A stretch of 64,000 bases of DNA. Source: Candidatus Nitrosopumilus sp. (GTDB taxonomy: Archaea; Thermoproteota; Nitrososphaeria; Nitrososphaerales; Nitrosopumilaceae). How positions within the stretch are numbered: position 1 is the first letter of the stretch; every line of letters begins with the position of its first letter. The notes beneath the pieces are model-generated. The model was not told where the DNA came from, searched no databases, and saw only the letters and a program-made list of their open reading frames with translations. A program made the translations under genes and the position numbers. The stretch covers positions 1 through 64,000 of the forward strand of contig JAPFQF010000052.1 in the NCBI GenBank assembly GCA_029255365.1, read 5' to 3'. Positions 24,223 to 33,061 of this stretch are shown here, piece after piece.

Positions 24223-26004
24223 TTGCACATTCGTCAGCCAATAGTGGCAGTTCTTGGCCACGTAGATTCTGGAAAAACATCTCTCTTAGATAGAATTCGC
24301 GGAACAGGCGTTCAAGGCAGAGAAGCAGGCGGAATTACTCAGCATATTGGCGCAAGTTTTCTTCCAACTGAAACAATTAAGGAAATGTGTGGCCCATTAT
24401 ACAAAAAACTTGAACAGTCAGAAAACAAAGTTCCTGGACTTTTAGTGATTGACACCCCTGGACACGAGGTTTTTACAAATCTTCGTTCCAGGGGAGGGTC
24501 TGCTGCTGATATTGCGATTTTGGTAGTCGATGTCAATCGTGGATTTCAACCACAGACAAATGAAAGTTTAAAAATTCTACAGAGCAGAAAAGTGCCATTT
24601 GTTGTTGCGCTAAACAAATGTGATCAAATCTCCGGATGGCGAAAATCCGAAACTAAATTCATTTCCCAATCCATCAAAGAACAAGATGCATCAGTCCAAG
24701 CTGATCTGGATCAAAAACTCTATGATGTTGTGGGAACTTTATCTATTTTAGGATACAAATCTGAAGCATTTTATCGCGTACAGGACTTTAAATCAGAAAT
24801 TGCCATAGTCCCTATCTCTGCACGTTCTGGAGTTGGCATCCCTGAACTACTTAGCGTTTTAGTTGGATTGACTCAACAATATCTTCAAAAAAGACTCAAC
24901 CAAGAAGAAAAAGAACCGCGCGGTATCGTGCTTGAAGTAAAAGATGAGGTTGGATTAGGACAAACAGCTAACATCATCTTGATTGACGGGATAATCAGGA
25001 AGGAAAATAGCATAGTTGTTGCAAAACGTGATGGCGTAATAGTTACAAAACCCAAGGCATTACTTTTACCAAAACCTCTTGATGAAATGCGTGATCCTCG
25101 AGATAAATTCATGGCAGTTTCCCAAGTGGAAGCAGCAGCAGGTCTAAAAATTGCATCACCTGATCTTGAAGGTGTTCTTCCAGGGAGTACGCTGTATGTT
25201 GCATCAAATGCCGAGGAGATTGCAAAATACACCAAACTCATTGAATCTGAAATGAAATCTGTGTTTGTTGATACAGAAACCAATGGAATTATTCTAAAAT
25301 GCGACACTATAGGCTCACTTGAGGCCATAATGGAGATGCTCAGACGTTCTCAAGTTCCTGTTGCCAAAGCTGACATTGGCCCTGTAACTAGACGAGACGT
25401 AATAGATGCAAAAGCAATCAAAGAAAACGATAGACATTTGGGAATTGTTTTGGCATTTAATGTCAAAGTATTGGCTGATGCAAAAGAAGAATCAGAAACA
25501 AGCCACATCAAACTCTTTGAGGACAGGGTAATCTACAGTTTAATTGACAACTATAACGCATGGGTGGAGGAAGACTCTGCAAATGCAGAAGATGCAATGT
25601 TTGCAGAACTGACACCTGTATCCAAATTCACTTTTCTCAAAGGGATGGTTTTCAGAAATAACAATCCTGCAGTATTTGGAGTACGTGTAGATGTTGGAAC
25701 TCTGAAACACAAAATACCATTTATGAATATGGCTGGCAGAAAGGTAGGAAACATACACCAACTCCAGCTTGATAAAAAGACCGTGCCTTCAGCAAAGGCA
25801 GGAAACGAGGTTGCGTGTTCTGTTAAAGATGTTACAATTGGAAGACAAATTTTTGAGGAAGAAGTTTACTATACATTCCCACCATCACCTGAAGCAAAAT
25901 TATTGCTCAATAAATTCATGCACAAGCTGAGTACTGAAGAACAAGTGGTTCTAAATGAGATAGTGAGAATTCAGCGAACGATAGAGCCCATCTATGCTTA
26001 CTAG
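24223..26004 (+). CDS. infB: Translation initiation factor aIF5B (IF-2 family)
   Basis: GTPase that promotes ribosomal subunit joining. The G domain has GHVDSGKTSLLD near residue 12, DTPGHEVF near 76 and NKCD near 131; then domain II (RGIVLEVKDEVGLGQ), domain III and domain IV. The archaeal form lacks the long bacterial N-terminal extension, so the 593 residues are normal. The start is TTG at 24223 after GAGTGATC, a possible ribosome-binding site overlapping the end of ndk. Its stop overlaps the convergent thioredoxin stop by CTAG. Confidence 0.97.
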   Translation: MHIRQPIVAVLGHVDSGKTSLLDRIRGTGVQGREAGGITQHIGASFLPTETIKEMCGPLYKKLEQSENKVPGLLVIDTPGHEVFTNLRSRGGSAADIAILVVDVNRGFQPQTNESLKILQSRKVPFVVALNKCDQISGWRKSETKFISQSIKEQDASVQADLDQKLYDVVGTLSILGYKSEAFYRVQDFKSEIAIVPISARSGVGIPELLSVLVGLTQQYLQKRLNQEEKEPRGIVLEVKDEVGLGQTANIILIDGIIRKENSIVVAKRDGVIVTKPKALLLPKPLDEMRDPRDKFMAVSQVEAAAGLKIASPDLEGVLPGSTLYVASNAEEIAKYTKLIESEMKSVFVDTETNGIILKCDTIGSLEAIMEMLRRSQVPVAKADIGPVTRRDVIDAKAIKENDRHLGIVLAFNVKVLADAKEESETSHIKLFEDRVIYSLIDNYNAWVEEDSANAEDAMFAELTPVSKFTFLKGMVFRNNNPAVFGVRVDVGTLKHKIPFMNMAGRKVGNIHQLQLDKKTVPSAKAGNEVACSVKDVTIGRQIFEEEVYYTFPPSPEAKLLLNKFMHKLSTEEQVVLNEIVRIQRTIEPIYAY

Positions 26005-26402
26005 TTTGAATGTTTTTTACAAATCATGTGAATTCCAGGGGCGCCTACCGCCCCCATCATTTTATCTATTATTTGTCCTGACTTGAACATGATAAAAGTT
26101 GGAATTGACTGTACTGCATATTTCGTAGATATGTTTTGATTCTGATCAACATTGACTCTGGCAAATTTTACATTTGGATATGTCTTTGAGAGACTCTCAA
26201 ATATCGGATGCATTGATTTGCATGGACCGCACCATTCTGCCCAAAAATCCACCAGTGTTGGCTTCTCCGCAGATACTGTTTGGTCAAAGTTAGACTCGTT
26301 CAAATCTATAATCCCAGGCTCAATTACGGGCGATGCTTTTGGTTTTAGCATCTCCTCCATCTTTCTTTGCATGATTTTAGCAATTTCTGGGTCTTCAGAC
26401 AA
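26001..26402 (-). CDS. Thioredoxin-like protein with an N-terminal extension
   Basis: Thioredoxin fold with WAEWCGPCKSMHP near residue 57 and the cis-Pro in QSIPTFIMF near 101. An N-terminal extension of about 28 residues (IAKIMQRKMEEML) forms a charged helix not present in the thioredoxin at 13114-13440. This may give partner specificity. Four-base stop overlap with infB. Confidence 0.94.
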   Translation of the reverse strand: MSEDPEIAKIMQRKMEEMLKPKASPVIEPGIIDLNESNFDQTVSAEKPTLVDFWAEWCGPCKSMHPIFESLSKTYPNVKFARVNVDQNQNISTKYAVQSIPTFIMFKSGQIIDKMMGAVGAPGIHMICKKHSN

Positions 26403-26433
26403 TGTGTATTTTTATTATGTTCTACTAAAAAAT

Positions 26434-26592
26434 CTATGTTGACAAATCATCATCTGCTGTCTTGATGGGTATCGCTTCAAATCTTTTTGAATTACAAATT
26501 GGGCATCCGTCAATGTATTTTGTAAAACTGACTGAGGTGTATACAATTCCACATTCCCCACAAATTCTTAGATTTCTAGCTAGCTTGCCCAT
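26434..26592 (-). CDS. Small zinc-ribbon protein (52 aa)
   Basis: Reads MGKLARNLRICGECGIVY, then CPICNSKRFEAI, two CxxC pairs 16 residues apart that form a compact zinc ribbon. It lies between the thioredoxin (31 bases downstream) and the repeat protein (48 bases upstream) on the same strand. Such mini-ribbons often bind RNA or act with ribosomes or transcription factors, but no specific family is recognised. The clean Cys spacing makes it a credible gene despite its size. Confidence 0.75.
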   Translation of the reverse strand: MGKLARNLRICGECGIVYTSVSFTKYIDGCPICNSKRFEAIPIKTADDDLST

Positions 26593-26640
26593 CCTTGATT
26601 ATGGAAAAGTATTGTGATTAAAACTTAACTTTGAAAATTA

Positions 26641-27999
26641 TTACCAGAATTGCCACCATGGCTTTTGTTTTATTTTTGTATGACCCTCAATCTCACAAAC
26701 CTTGCCAACAAGTTCCGTTCCTTCTCCGCATTGACCATACTCTATTTCATCAAAAATCGTACATACGTCACCAATTAGCCTAGTTCCTTCTCCACACTGA
26801 CCAAATTTTGGCTTTTTAATTTCTGGTTCATCTAACCCTACTGCTTGATAAATTGTAATCTCTGGATATGTCTCATCAAACCATTTCTTGTATGTTGCTT
26901 CTTTGTTGTATCTGTCAATGTAATATTGAGGATCTAAATTTGGATCAACAAACGGTGCTAATACTTTGGGCTCTTCCAATCCTACAGCCTCATAAATTGA
27001 AGAATACTCTGAATAGTTATCATCAAACCATTTCTTGTATGTTGGTTCTGTATTGTATCTGTTAACATAGCTCTGCGGATCTTTTGTCTCATCAACAAAC
27101 GGTGCTAATACTTTGGGCTCTTCCAATCCTACAGCCTCATAAATTGAAGAATACTCTGAATAGTTATCATCAAACCATTTCTTGTATGTTGGTTCCGTGT
27201 TGTATCTGTCAACATAGCTCTGCGGATCTTTTGCCTCGTCAACAAATGATGCCAATCCATTTGGCTCTGTTGGTGTTGGCTCTGTTGGTGTTGGCTCTGT
27301 TGGTGTTGGCTCAGGCTCTTTTTCTGGGTCTTTTACTGGTTCGACATATGCTTGCCTTACCGTAATCGTTACGTTTTCTTTATCTTCTTGACCCCCACTG
27401 TTTACTATGACATCAAAATTATACATTACATCCTGAATATTCCCATGAGATTTTGATGGAGTCCAAACAAATTTCCCTGTACTTGAATCAATTGTAGCAC
27501 CAGTCGGCTCATTCTTTAAACTAAATACTGAATCTTTAACTGAACTGTCGCTAAGACTAGCTGTGAATGTAACGGTCTTTTCAACTTCGACTGTTTTATC
27601 TGGGATTTCATTTAGTTGCAATACGAAATCAGGAACTTCAGATACTTTCTCCCCGTCAAATTCTAGAAGAATGCTAGTTCCATTCTCAATTTTATTCACA
27701 AATGCTGTTGCATTATAAGTTCCAATTGCAGAAAAAATATTTTTTACAGACTGTGGAATTGTCTCAAATTCTCCAACAGGATCAGAAAAACCACCAAGTA
27801 ATTTTGATTTTCCGGTAGGATCTTTGACTGCTACATTTACTAATACGCTACCCTCATTTTCACTACCAAAAAATGATATCTTTTCATCAACCGTGTAGAA
27901 GTTTTTTCCAAGGGATACTTCTGTCACTTCAGCATTTGCAGGCACCACCATTAGAATTACAAGTGAAAATATCGAAAATAGTCCTAATTTTCTTTGCAT
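26641..27999 (-). CDS. Exported Ig-like protein with three 49-residue repeats
   Basis: Residues 1-23 are a signal peptide (LGLFSIFSLVILMVVPANA). An Ig-like domain follows (~25-120), then a putative Ig/cadherin-like domain (~125-215, with FSLKNEPTGATIDSSTGKF and FVWTPSKSHG). A TEPTPTEPTP linker leads to three tandem repeats beginning FVDE-K-DPQSYVDRYN and containing TYKKWFDDNYSE. Two short QCGEGT-L-GDVC units follow, and the protein ends KQKPWWQFW. It is probably a cell-surface protein; the paired Cys motifs may form disulfides. I do not recognise the repeat family. Confidence 0.82.
   Translation of the reverse strand: MQRKLGLFSIFSLVILMVVPANAEVTEVSLGKNFYTVDEKISFFGSENEGSVLVNVAVKDPTGKSKLLGGFSDPVGEFETIPQSVKNIFSAIGTYNATAFVNKIENGTSILLEFDGEKVSEVPDFVLQLNEIPDKTVEVEKTVTFTASLSDSSVKDSVFSLKNEPTGATIDSSTGKFVWTPSKSHGNIQDVMYNFDVIVNSGGQEDKENVTITVRQAYVEPVKDPEKEPEPTPTEPTPTEPTPTEPNGLASFVDEAKDPQSYVDRYNTEPTYKKWFDDNYSEYSSIYEAVGLEEPKVLAPFVDETKDPQSYVNRYNTEPTYKKWFDDNYSEYSSIYEAVGLEEPKVLAPFVDPNLDPQYYIDRYNKEATYKKWFDETYPEITIYQAVGLDEPEIKKPKFGQCGEGTRLIGDVCTIFDEIEYGQCGEGTELVGKVCEIEGHTKIKQKPWWQFW
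26809..27246. repeat. Tandem coding repeat with a 147-bp period
   Basis: Units at about 27246-27100, 27099-26953 and 26952-26809 (reverse strand). The first two are nearly identical in DNA over most of their length (the same word starts at 26951 and 27098, 147 bases apart), and the third is diverged and one codon shorter. Near-identity at silent sites suggests a recent duplication or gene conversion. Confidence 0.85.
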
Positions 28000-28078
28000 A
28001 ATGGTGAGTTTGCAGCCGAGTCTTTTAAAAAACGCGTATAACTTATTCTAGGGGATTGCGAATAATTATTCACAAACT

Positions 28079-28498
28079 TTACAAGTCGAGCAGAAATCGC
28101 ATGTAAACCCCATTACCGTCTTGTCTTATCTCCATGTCGTAAAATGTGGGTGCCTTGATTTCCACTTTGAAATTGTGCCTTTTCACATCCAATGTTTCTC
28201 CATACGCGGTTGCGTTGATTTTGTATCCGCCTTCTTCTTCGATGTCAAATTCCAGTCTTTTGATTGCAAATCCCTCGGTAATGAGAATAAACGGTATTTC
28301 CTCCAGCCAGCTATACAAAAGATAGCGGATGTCTTTTCCGTTAGCGGAGAATTTCATCTGCCCTTTTTCATCTACTTTGTCTTGGTCTAGAGTTAAATTA
28401 ATTTCTGCATCAGCTGCGACTGCAAATGCCTCTTTGAGGTCTTTTGCAGTAACTTCAATTATTGCATCAGTCGCATGATCTAAAAACTTGTAACTCAT
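28079..28498 (-). CDS. Archease
   Basis: A 139-residue protein that activates RtcB RNA ligase and other RNA-modifying enzymes. Seen: YKFLDHATDAIIEVTA at the start with the metal-binding Asp/His, LYSWLEEIPF near 82, and the C-terminal acidic/Asp end (GVYMRFLLDL). RtcB, needed for archaeal tRNA splicing, is not in this window. Confidence 0.94.
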   Translation of the reverse strand: MSYKFLDHATDAIIEVTAKDLKEAFAVAADAEINLTLDQDKVDEKGQMKFSANGKDIRYLLYSWLEEIPFILITEGFAIKRLEFDIEEEGGYKINATAYGETLDVKRHNFKVEIKAPTFYDMEIRQDGNGVYMRFLLDL

Positions 28499-28538
28499 TT
28501 GAAAATTTGCACTCTATCTGATTATTAATTTAGATGAT

Positions 28539-28904
28539 TTACTCTGCTTTCTCATCTAGTTGTATGATCCCAAACATGTTGCCTTCAGTGTCTGCACATT
28601 GTGCAAACCATCCAACTTTTAGAATTGCCATTTTTGGTATGATCAAATGTCCTCCATTCTCTGTGATTTTCTTTGCAAATTCATCTACCGATGGAACATT
28701 AATTGTATTTGACATTCCCATTTGACCTGGAATTCTTTTTGACATGCCTCCATCAATTCCTGGCTGCTCTGTCCCTGTCTTTGCCATCCAGTAGTCTACC
28801 GGTCCATCCCATTTCTCAAACTTCCAATCAAAGACCTTGCTGTAGAACTTTTGTGCTCTTTCTGGATTGTCAACCGGTATATCAAAATGGGAAATTCTTG
28901 GCAT
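28539..28904 (-). CDS. VOC (glyoxalase/bleomycin-resistance fold) family protein
   Basis: 121 residues in the paired beta-alpha-beta-beta-beta layout. The start ISHFDIPVDNPERAQKFYSKVF is the VOC signature, and the second half ends CADTEGNMFGIIQLD. Metal ligands expected in the family are compatible with H5 and the late Glu. The substrate is unknown; many such proteins act on small aldehydes or bind small molecules. Confidence 0.87.
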   Translation of the reverse strand: MPRISHFDIPVDNPERAQKFYSKVFDWKFEKWDGPVDYWMAKTGTEQPGIDGGMSKRIPGQMGMSNTINVPSVDEFAKKITENGGHLIIPKMAILKVGWFAQCADTEGNMFGIIQLDEKAE

Positions 28905-28994
28905 GAATTTTTCATCAAGACAAATTATTTAAAACTGATCTTTACCGTGACAAATTCACTATTTTAAAATTAGAAAACAATCCACCTTATTTTC

Positions 28995-29945
28995 ATGAAG
29001 GCTACATGTTTTGATGGAAAAAATATGAAATATGATGAAAACTATCCTGATCCAAAACCTGGAGAGGTATTGGTCAGAGTAAGTTTGGCTGGAATATGTG
29101 GAACTGACCTGGAAATTTTAGACGGCTATATGGCATATGATGGAATTTTGGGCCACGAGTTTGTCGGAACAGTAGAAAAATCTGACAATCCTGGTTTGAT
29201 TGGAAAGCGAGTTGTAGGTGAGATTAATGCCGGATGTGGGGTATGTGAATCCTGCAAAAGGGGGATGGATAGACATTGTCCAAACAGAACAGTTCTGGGA
29301 ATTTTAAAACGAGATGGCGCATTTGCTGAATTTTTATCATTACCTGAAAAAAACCTGCATGTAATTCCTGACTCCATAACTGATGAACAGGCTGTATTTG
29401 TTGAACCGTTAGCTGCCGCATTTGAGATTAAAGAGCAGGTGTCATTGCAACCGCAATGGAGTGTTGCAGTAGTAGGTGATGGACGACTAGCCCAACTGAT
29501 CATTCAAGTTTTAAAATTAACATGTCCTAATTTGACATGTTTTGGAAGACATCCGAGCAAACTTGTGAGTCTGGTGAATAGTGGAATAAAGATAAAAATT
29601 GGCATCGAACCATCTGACGAACAATCTTTTGACTTGGCAGTGGAGGCAACTGGGAGTAATTCTGGATTTGGAGATGCTATGAAATTGATCAAACCGCGAG
29701 GAACCGTTATACTGAAATCAACTATGGCGTCCAGGGAAAACCTAGACTTGACTCCAGCTGTAGTAAATGAAATTACGTTGATTGGATCCCGCTGTGGGCT
29801 ATTCAAACCAGCAATAGATGCACTGGCATCAGGAATTGTCTCAGTTGACTCTATGATTGACTCTACTTTTCCGCTGGAGCAATTTTTAAAAGCCATTGAA
29901 CATGCAAAAAAACCTGATACGCTGAAAGTATTTTTGAAACCATGA
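28995..29945 (+). CDS. Zinc-dependent medium-chain alcohol dehydrogenase family
   Basis: The catalytic zinc domain has GICGTDLEIL at about 34-43 and GHEFVG near 53; the structural zinc loop has CGVCESCKRGMDRHC at about 80-94. The Rossmann domain has VVGDGRLAQ near 160 (a variant of GxGxxG). At 316 residues it is about 25 shorter than typical members. Sugar or polyol dehydrogenases (threonine or glucose dehydrogenase relatives) are the nearest types; the substrate cannot be read. It stands alone on this strand. Confidence 0.87.
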   Translation: MKATCFDGKNMKYDENYPDPKPGEVLVRVSLAGICGTDLEILDGYMAYDGILGHEFVGTVEKSDNPGLIGKRVVGEINAGCGVCESCKRGMDRHCPNRTVLGILKRDGAFAEFLSLPEKNLHVIPDSITDEQAVFVEPLAAAFEIKEQVSLQPQWSVAVVGDGRLAQLIIQVLKLTCPNLTCFGRHPSKLVSLVNSGIKIKIGIEPSDEQSFDLAVEATGSNSGFGDAMKLIKPRGTVILKSTMASRENLDLTPAVVNEITLIGSRCGLFKPAIDALASGIVSVDSMIDSTFPLEQFLKAIEHAKKPDTLKVFLKP

Positions 29946-30026
29946 CATTCCAAAACTTTAGGCACAAAATGTGCCTGTGAAAATACCTCGTAAGGTAATT
30001 TAGTAAGATTCCATTTTCAGAAGCAA

Positions 30027-30575
30027 ATGGAACCGTTTGATTCTTTTCTGATACTGATTGCAGATTTTTTAGGGGATCATCTTTACGAAGGAATTTTCTT
30101 GGCAGCACTACTTGAAACCATAATTCCTCCAATTCCTACATTGGCAATATTTCCAACTGCTGGATTTCTAGCATCTCAGCAAGGTGTGACCCTGCTTGGC
30201 TTGATTCCAATGATCATTCTTGGCGGAATCGGCTCAACAATTGGAACATCCGCTATCTATCTGATTGCGCTAAAGCTTGGACGCATTGCCTTACTTCGTT
30301 ATTTGAAATATGTCAAAGTAAATGAAAAAAAACTAGCGCGAGTGGAAGTTTGGTTTGAAAAATACGGTGACAAGGCGGTGTTTTTGGGAAGAATGGTTCC
30401 ATTAATGAGGGAGATGATTTCAATTCCTGCTGGATTGCTTAAAATGAGAATTCTAAAATTTGTCACATACACTTTTGCAGGCTCTCTAGTTTGGTCTACT
30501 GTGACTATTTTGTCTGGATATTATTTCGGCGCAACAATTGGTCTTGGCACTGGTATGATCGCACCCTTGCCTTAA
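30027..30575 (+). CDS. DedA/SNARE-associated family membrane protein
   Basis: 182 residues with five to six hydrophobic segments. Family marks: EGIFLAALLETIIPPIP near residue 18-34 with the conserved E-x-PP, and the second motif GRMVPLMREMISIPAGLLKM near 115-134. DedA proteins flip or transport lipid carriers such as undecaprenyl phosphate or phosphatidylethanolamine in other organisms; here a polyprenyl-phosphate or lipid role is inferred. It is convergent with the DUF72 gene, three bases apart. Confidence 0.9.
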   Translation: MEPFDSFLILIADFLGDHLYEGIFLAALLETIIPPIPTLAIFPTAGFLASQQGVTLLGLIPMIILGGIGSTIGTSAIYLIALKLGRIALLRYLKYVKVNEKKLARVEVWFEKYGDKAVFLGRMVPLMREMISIPAGLLKMRILKFVTYTFAGSLVWSTVTILSGYYFGATIGLGTGMIAPLP

Positions 30576-30578
30576 AGA

Positions 30579-31370
30579 TCAAAAACTACCCAGTGTCTTC
30601 TGTTTCTTTTCTTCCCATATTAGCTCCCGCATACCCAACTGCATCCTCAAAGAGTTTGCAGTGGCAGGACCGAATCCTTCAAAGTGATTGTTTGCCATCA
30701 CCATTGCCGTTGGGACGTCTTCGATTTCTTGGAGTCTTTGTGCCCAATTGGCAATTAATTTTCCTTTGTTTTTTGAAACTTTGCCAAAATCTGAATCTGG
30801 AATGGACCTGTCTCCAATCAATCTGACATAAAGATAGTCTGCTGTAATCGGCATTGGGTTGTTCACTCCTACCACATCGTTCCAAACAAGGCAGTGCTTG
30901 TTTTGTTTTAGATATGTGATTGCATCTTGTGAAAACCATGACTCATGTCTTCCTTCAATTGGATATAGAAAATCATCTGGCAGCAAATCAAAGAGTTCTC
31001 CTAGTCTTGGTTTTGCCTCCTCAAATGACAATGATGGAGGCAGCTGCAAAACAAGTGCCGAAACCTTTTCATGAATTGGAGATAATGATGCCAAAAACGA
31101 AAAGACTTCAGAATTTACTCTGTCTAATCTTTTTTCATGTGTAATTGCAGATGGAAATTTTGCTGTAAATCTAAAATGTCGCGGAGTGTCCTCATTCCAT
31201 CGTCGCACGATTTCCTGTGCTGGAATTCTGTAAAATGTAGAATTTATCTCTGTGATTTCAAAAATCTGAGAATAATATTTGAGCCATTGGGAATTTTTTA
31301 GATTTCTAGGGTAAAATGAACCTGACCATCCTTGATAGCACCATCCTGTGCAGCCAACTTTGATATTCAT
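30579..31370 (-). CDS. DUF72 (YecE-like) TIM-barrel protein
   Basis: 263 residues. Diagnostic start VGCTGWCYQGWSGSFYP, then EINSTFYRIP near 40, FRFTAKFPSAITH near 66 and the C-terminal YVRLIGD and MANNHFEGFGPA. The family's biochemical role is not established. It has a 482-base gap upstream (31371-31852). Confidence 0.93.
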   Translation of the reverse strand: MNIKVGCTGWCYQGWSGSFYPRNLKNSQWLKYYSQIFEITEINSTFYRIPAQEIVRRWNEDTPRHFRFTAKFPSAITHEKRLDRVNSEVFSFLASLSPIHEKVSALVLQLPPSLSFEEAKPRLGELFDLLPDDFLYPIEGRHESWFSQDAITYLKQNKHCLVWNDVVGVNNPMPITADYLYVRLIGDRSIPDSDFGKVSKNKGKLIANWAQRLQEIEDVPTAMVMANNHFEGFGPATANSLRMQLGMRELIWEEKKQKTLGSF

Positions 31371-31852
31371 AGTCTTTGCTGTAATTTTAAAATTTGAATT
31401 CTATTATACTTTGATAATTTTCTGGATTACGCAATAAATTCATCAGTTCGTATGACATTGTAAATTATTTTAAAATCAAATGGGAAACGAGGTGTGGTGG
31501 AAAACTAGACGAATTTTAGATACTTCTATCTCTTTCGTGTTTTCCTTTTCCTACCTGTCCGCTTACTCAAAGTTTCTCATCTGAATCTCAGCAGGTATGA
31601 TAGCCCTCGTCATACACTCTAAGTAAAAATAAAATTTAAAGGGTTCTAGTATAATTCTTAAAATTCATTTAAATTTATCAAAAAATACGCACAAATTTAC
31701 ATGATCTTGCTAATCTACTTTATTATTCAACAACGCCTATAGACACTGAAGACAGAGTTTGGATATTCAAGCACAATATTCTATTGTCGTGTTACGTGCC
31801 AACGCATACTTGCTTGGCATTGTAAAGGATACCCGCAGAAAACTCTAGTCTT
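31371..31852. other. 482-base stretch without a convincing gene
   Basis: The gap lies upstream of the DUF72 gene and downstream of the truncated glycosylase. It holds two very short open frames: 31480-31584 (34 codons, starting MGNEVWWKTRR) and 31759-31848 (29 codons from TTG, YSIVVLRANAYLLGIVKDTRRKL at its end). The second has a protein-like mix of residues and might be a gene remnant. No tRNA, repeat or clear promoter architecture is visible apart from AT-rich words at 31660-31680. Confidence 0.4.
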
Positions 31853-32239
31853 CTATTTTATTATTTTTTTAGCTTTTGCAAATACTGCTGACCACTGACT
31901 CCATGCAAGTCTGCCTGTATGTGTGTTTTGTTTTGACGGATGGTAAGATGTTAGAATTTCAAATCCGTCATAGGAAAATAATTTGTTGTGTCCAAACTTT
32001 TCCGGTTTTACTTTGTACAATTTACAAGTGGCATCATATGCAATTTTTCCAAGACACAAAATTGTTGTAATGTTTGCCAGAATTTCTTTTTCGTGCTCCA
32101 AATAATTGAAACAAGTCTCCATCTCTTCTCTTGTTGGTTTGTTATGCGGCGGTGCACATCTGACTGCTGCAGTAATATATGCATTGTGTAAAATCAATCC
32201 ATCATTTACATCTTGACTGGTTGGGATGGACGCAATCAA
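31853..32239 (-). pseudogene. 5'-truncated uracil-DNA glycosylase (family 4/5)
   Basis: The 128 residues match only the C-terminal part of an iron-sulfur UDG: AYITAAVRCAPPHNKPT, the second cluster Cys pair (RCAPP and METCFNY), LCLGKIA and the DNA-binding SYHPSKQN motif. The N-terminal ~90 residues, with the first two cluster cysteines and the uracil-activating loop, are missing. The frame opens after a TAA ten codons upstream of the TTG at 32239, and another gene ends at 32303, so there is no room for them. It is probably a decayed or partial gene, or the remnant of a deletion. Confidence 0.7.
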
Positions 32240-32302
32240 CCATTGATTTTTCTTTAAACTATTCCATTAAAGAATCACTATGCATTGAATCTATTTTGCA
32301 TC

Positions 32303-33016
32303 TCAAACAGAAATATCTCTTCCTGGAACCAACTTGTTGATTTTTGGAACGTCATGAATTTCCAGTCCTTCTAAATATTCTAGCTCTTCTGAAACTAATT
32401 CTAAATCACCAAATGAGATCAAAATCCTGTCATTGTGTTTTATTTCATAAATATTTATGTTTGAATAGTGTTTTCCGTTTACCAAAAATGTCATAGAGTT
32501 ATCCTTATCAGTGCAGTATTGGCTTGAACTCTCCTCATAACCTAACTTCATACACTCCGATGTTATCTTTAATCCAAATGACGCAAACAACATTTCTAAT
32601 GGAACATCAGTTGCATGTTTGTGAACTAGGTATGGGTTATCATTTTCAAAATGTATGTACTTGCTTTGAATCTGAAACTGTGGATGCGAAAAGTCCAACA
32701 TGTCTCCGTTTACAAATACTGCCAACGCTGCATGTGAATGCTCGCTGCCAAACTGTCCAACTCCATAGTGCTTTGCCATCTCCTCCTCCAGTGACTTGAA
32801 GGTAGTATTATCCAAAATCTGTGAATCGATCTCACTTTGATTTAGAAAATAATACGAAAATGCCACTGCAGCTACCAAAATAAAGGCTATTCCAAATATG
32901 GCGAGTGATCTGCCTTTTGATTTTGATTCGATTTCAAAATATGCAGAGTTGCTCTCATCAACTCTTCCTGGAAGGCTAAAATCCGAATTCTCTTTGGGTA
33001 AAACCTTCTCAGTCAT
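32303..33016 (-). CDS. Membrane-anchored protein with a His-rich external domain, unknown
   Basis: Residues 1-35 are polar and cytoplasmic, residues ~37-60 form one membrane helix (LAIFGIAFILVAAVAFSYYFL), and ~175 residues lie outside. The external part has SEHSHAALAVFVNG, DFSHPQFQ and VHKHATDVPLEML, with many His, plus two Cys (SECMKL and QYCTDK) that could form a disulfide. Two similar half-domains (AVFVNGDML and TFLVNGKHY) suggest an internal repeat. I have no family name; metal binding is an inference from the His pattern. Confidence 0.72.
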   Translation of the reverse strand: MTEKVLPKENSDFSLPGRVDESNSAYFEIESKSKGRSLAIFGIAFILVAAVAFSYYFLNQSEIDSQILDNTTFKSLEEEMAKHYGVGQFGSEHSHAALAVFVNGDMLDFSHPQFQIQSKYIHFENDNPYLVHKHATDVPLEMLFASFGLKITSECMKLGYEESSSQYCTDKDNSMTFLVNGKHYSNINIYEIKHNDRILISFGDLELVSEELEYLEGLEIHDVPKINKLVPGRDISV

Positions 33017-33061
33017 GCAATACTCATAGTCATTTTATCGTATAAATTTCAATATCTTGAA

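Noticed and set aside
26809-27246. Possible mobile element from the 147-bp repeats
   Set aside because: The repeats are in frame, encode one protein module and have no terminal inverted repeats or transposase.
27263-27312. Short direct repeats resembling an array
   Set aside because: They encode the TEPTP linker within a continuous reading frame; there are no spacers, so it is not a CRISPR.
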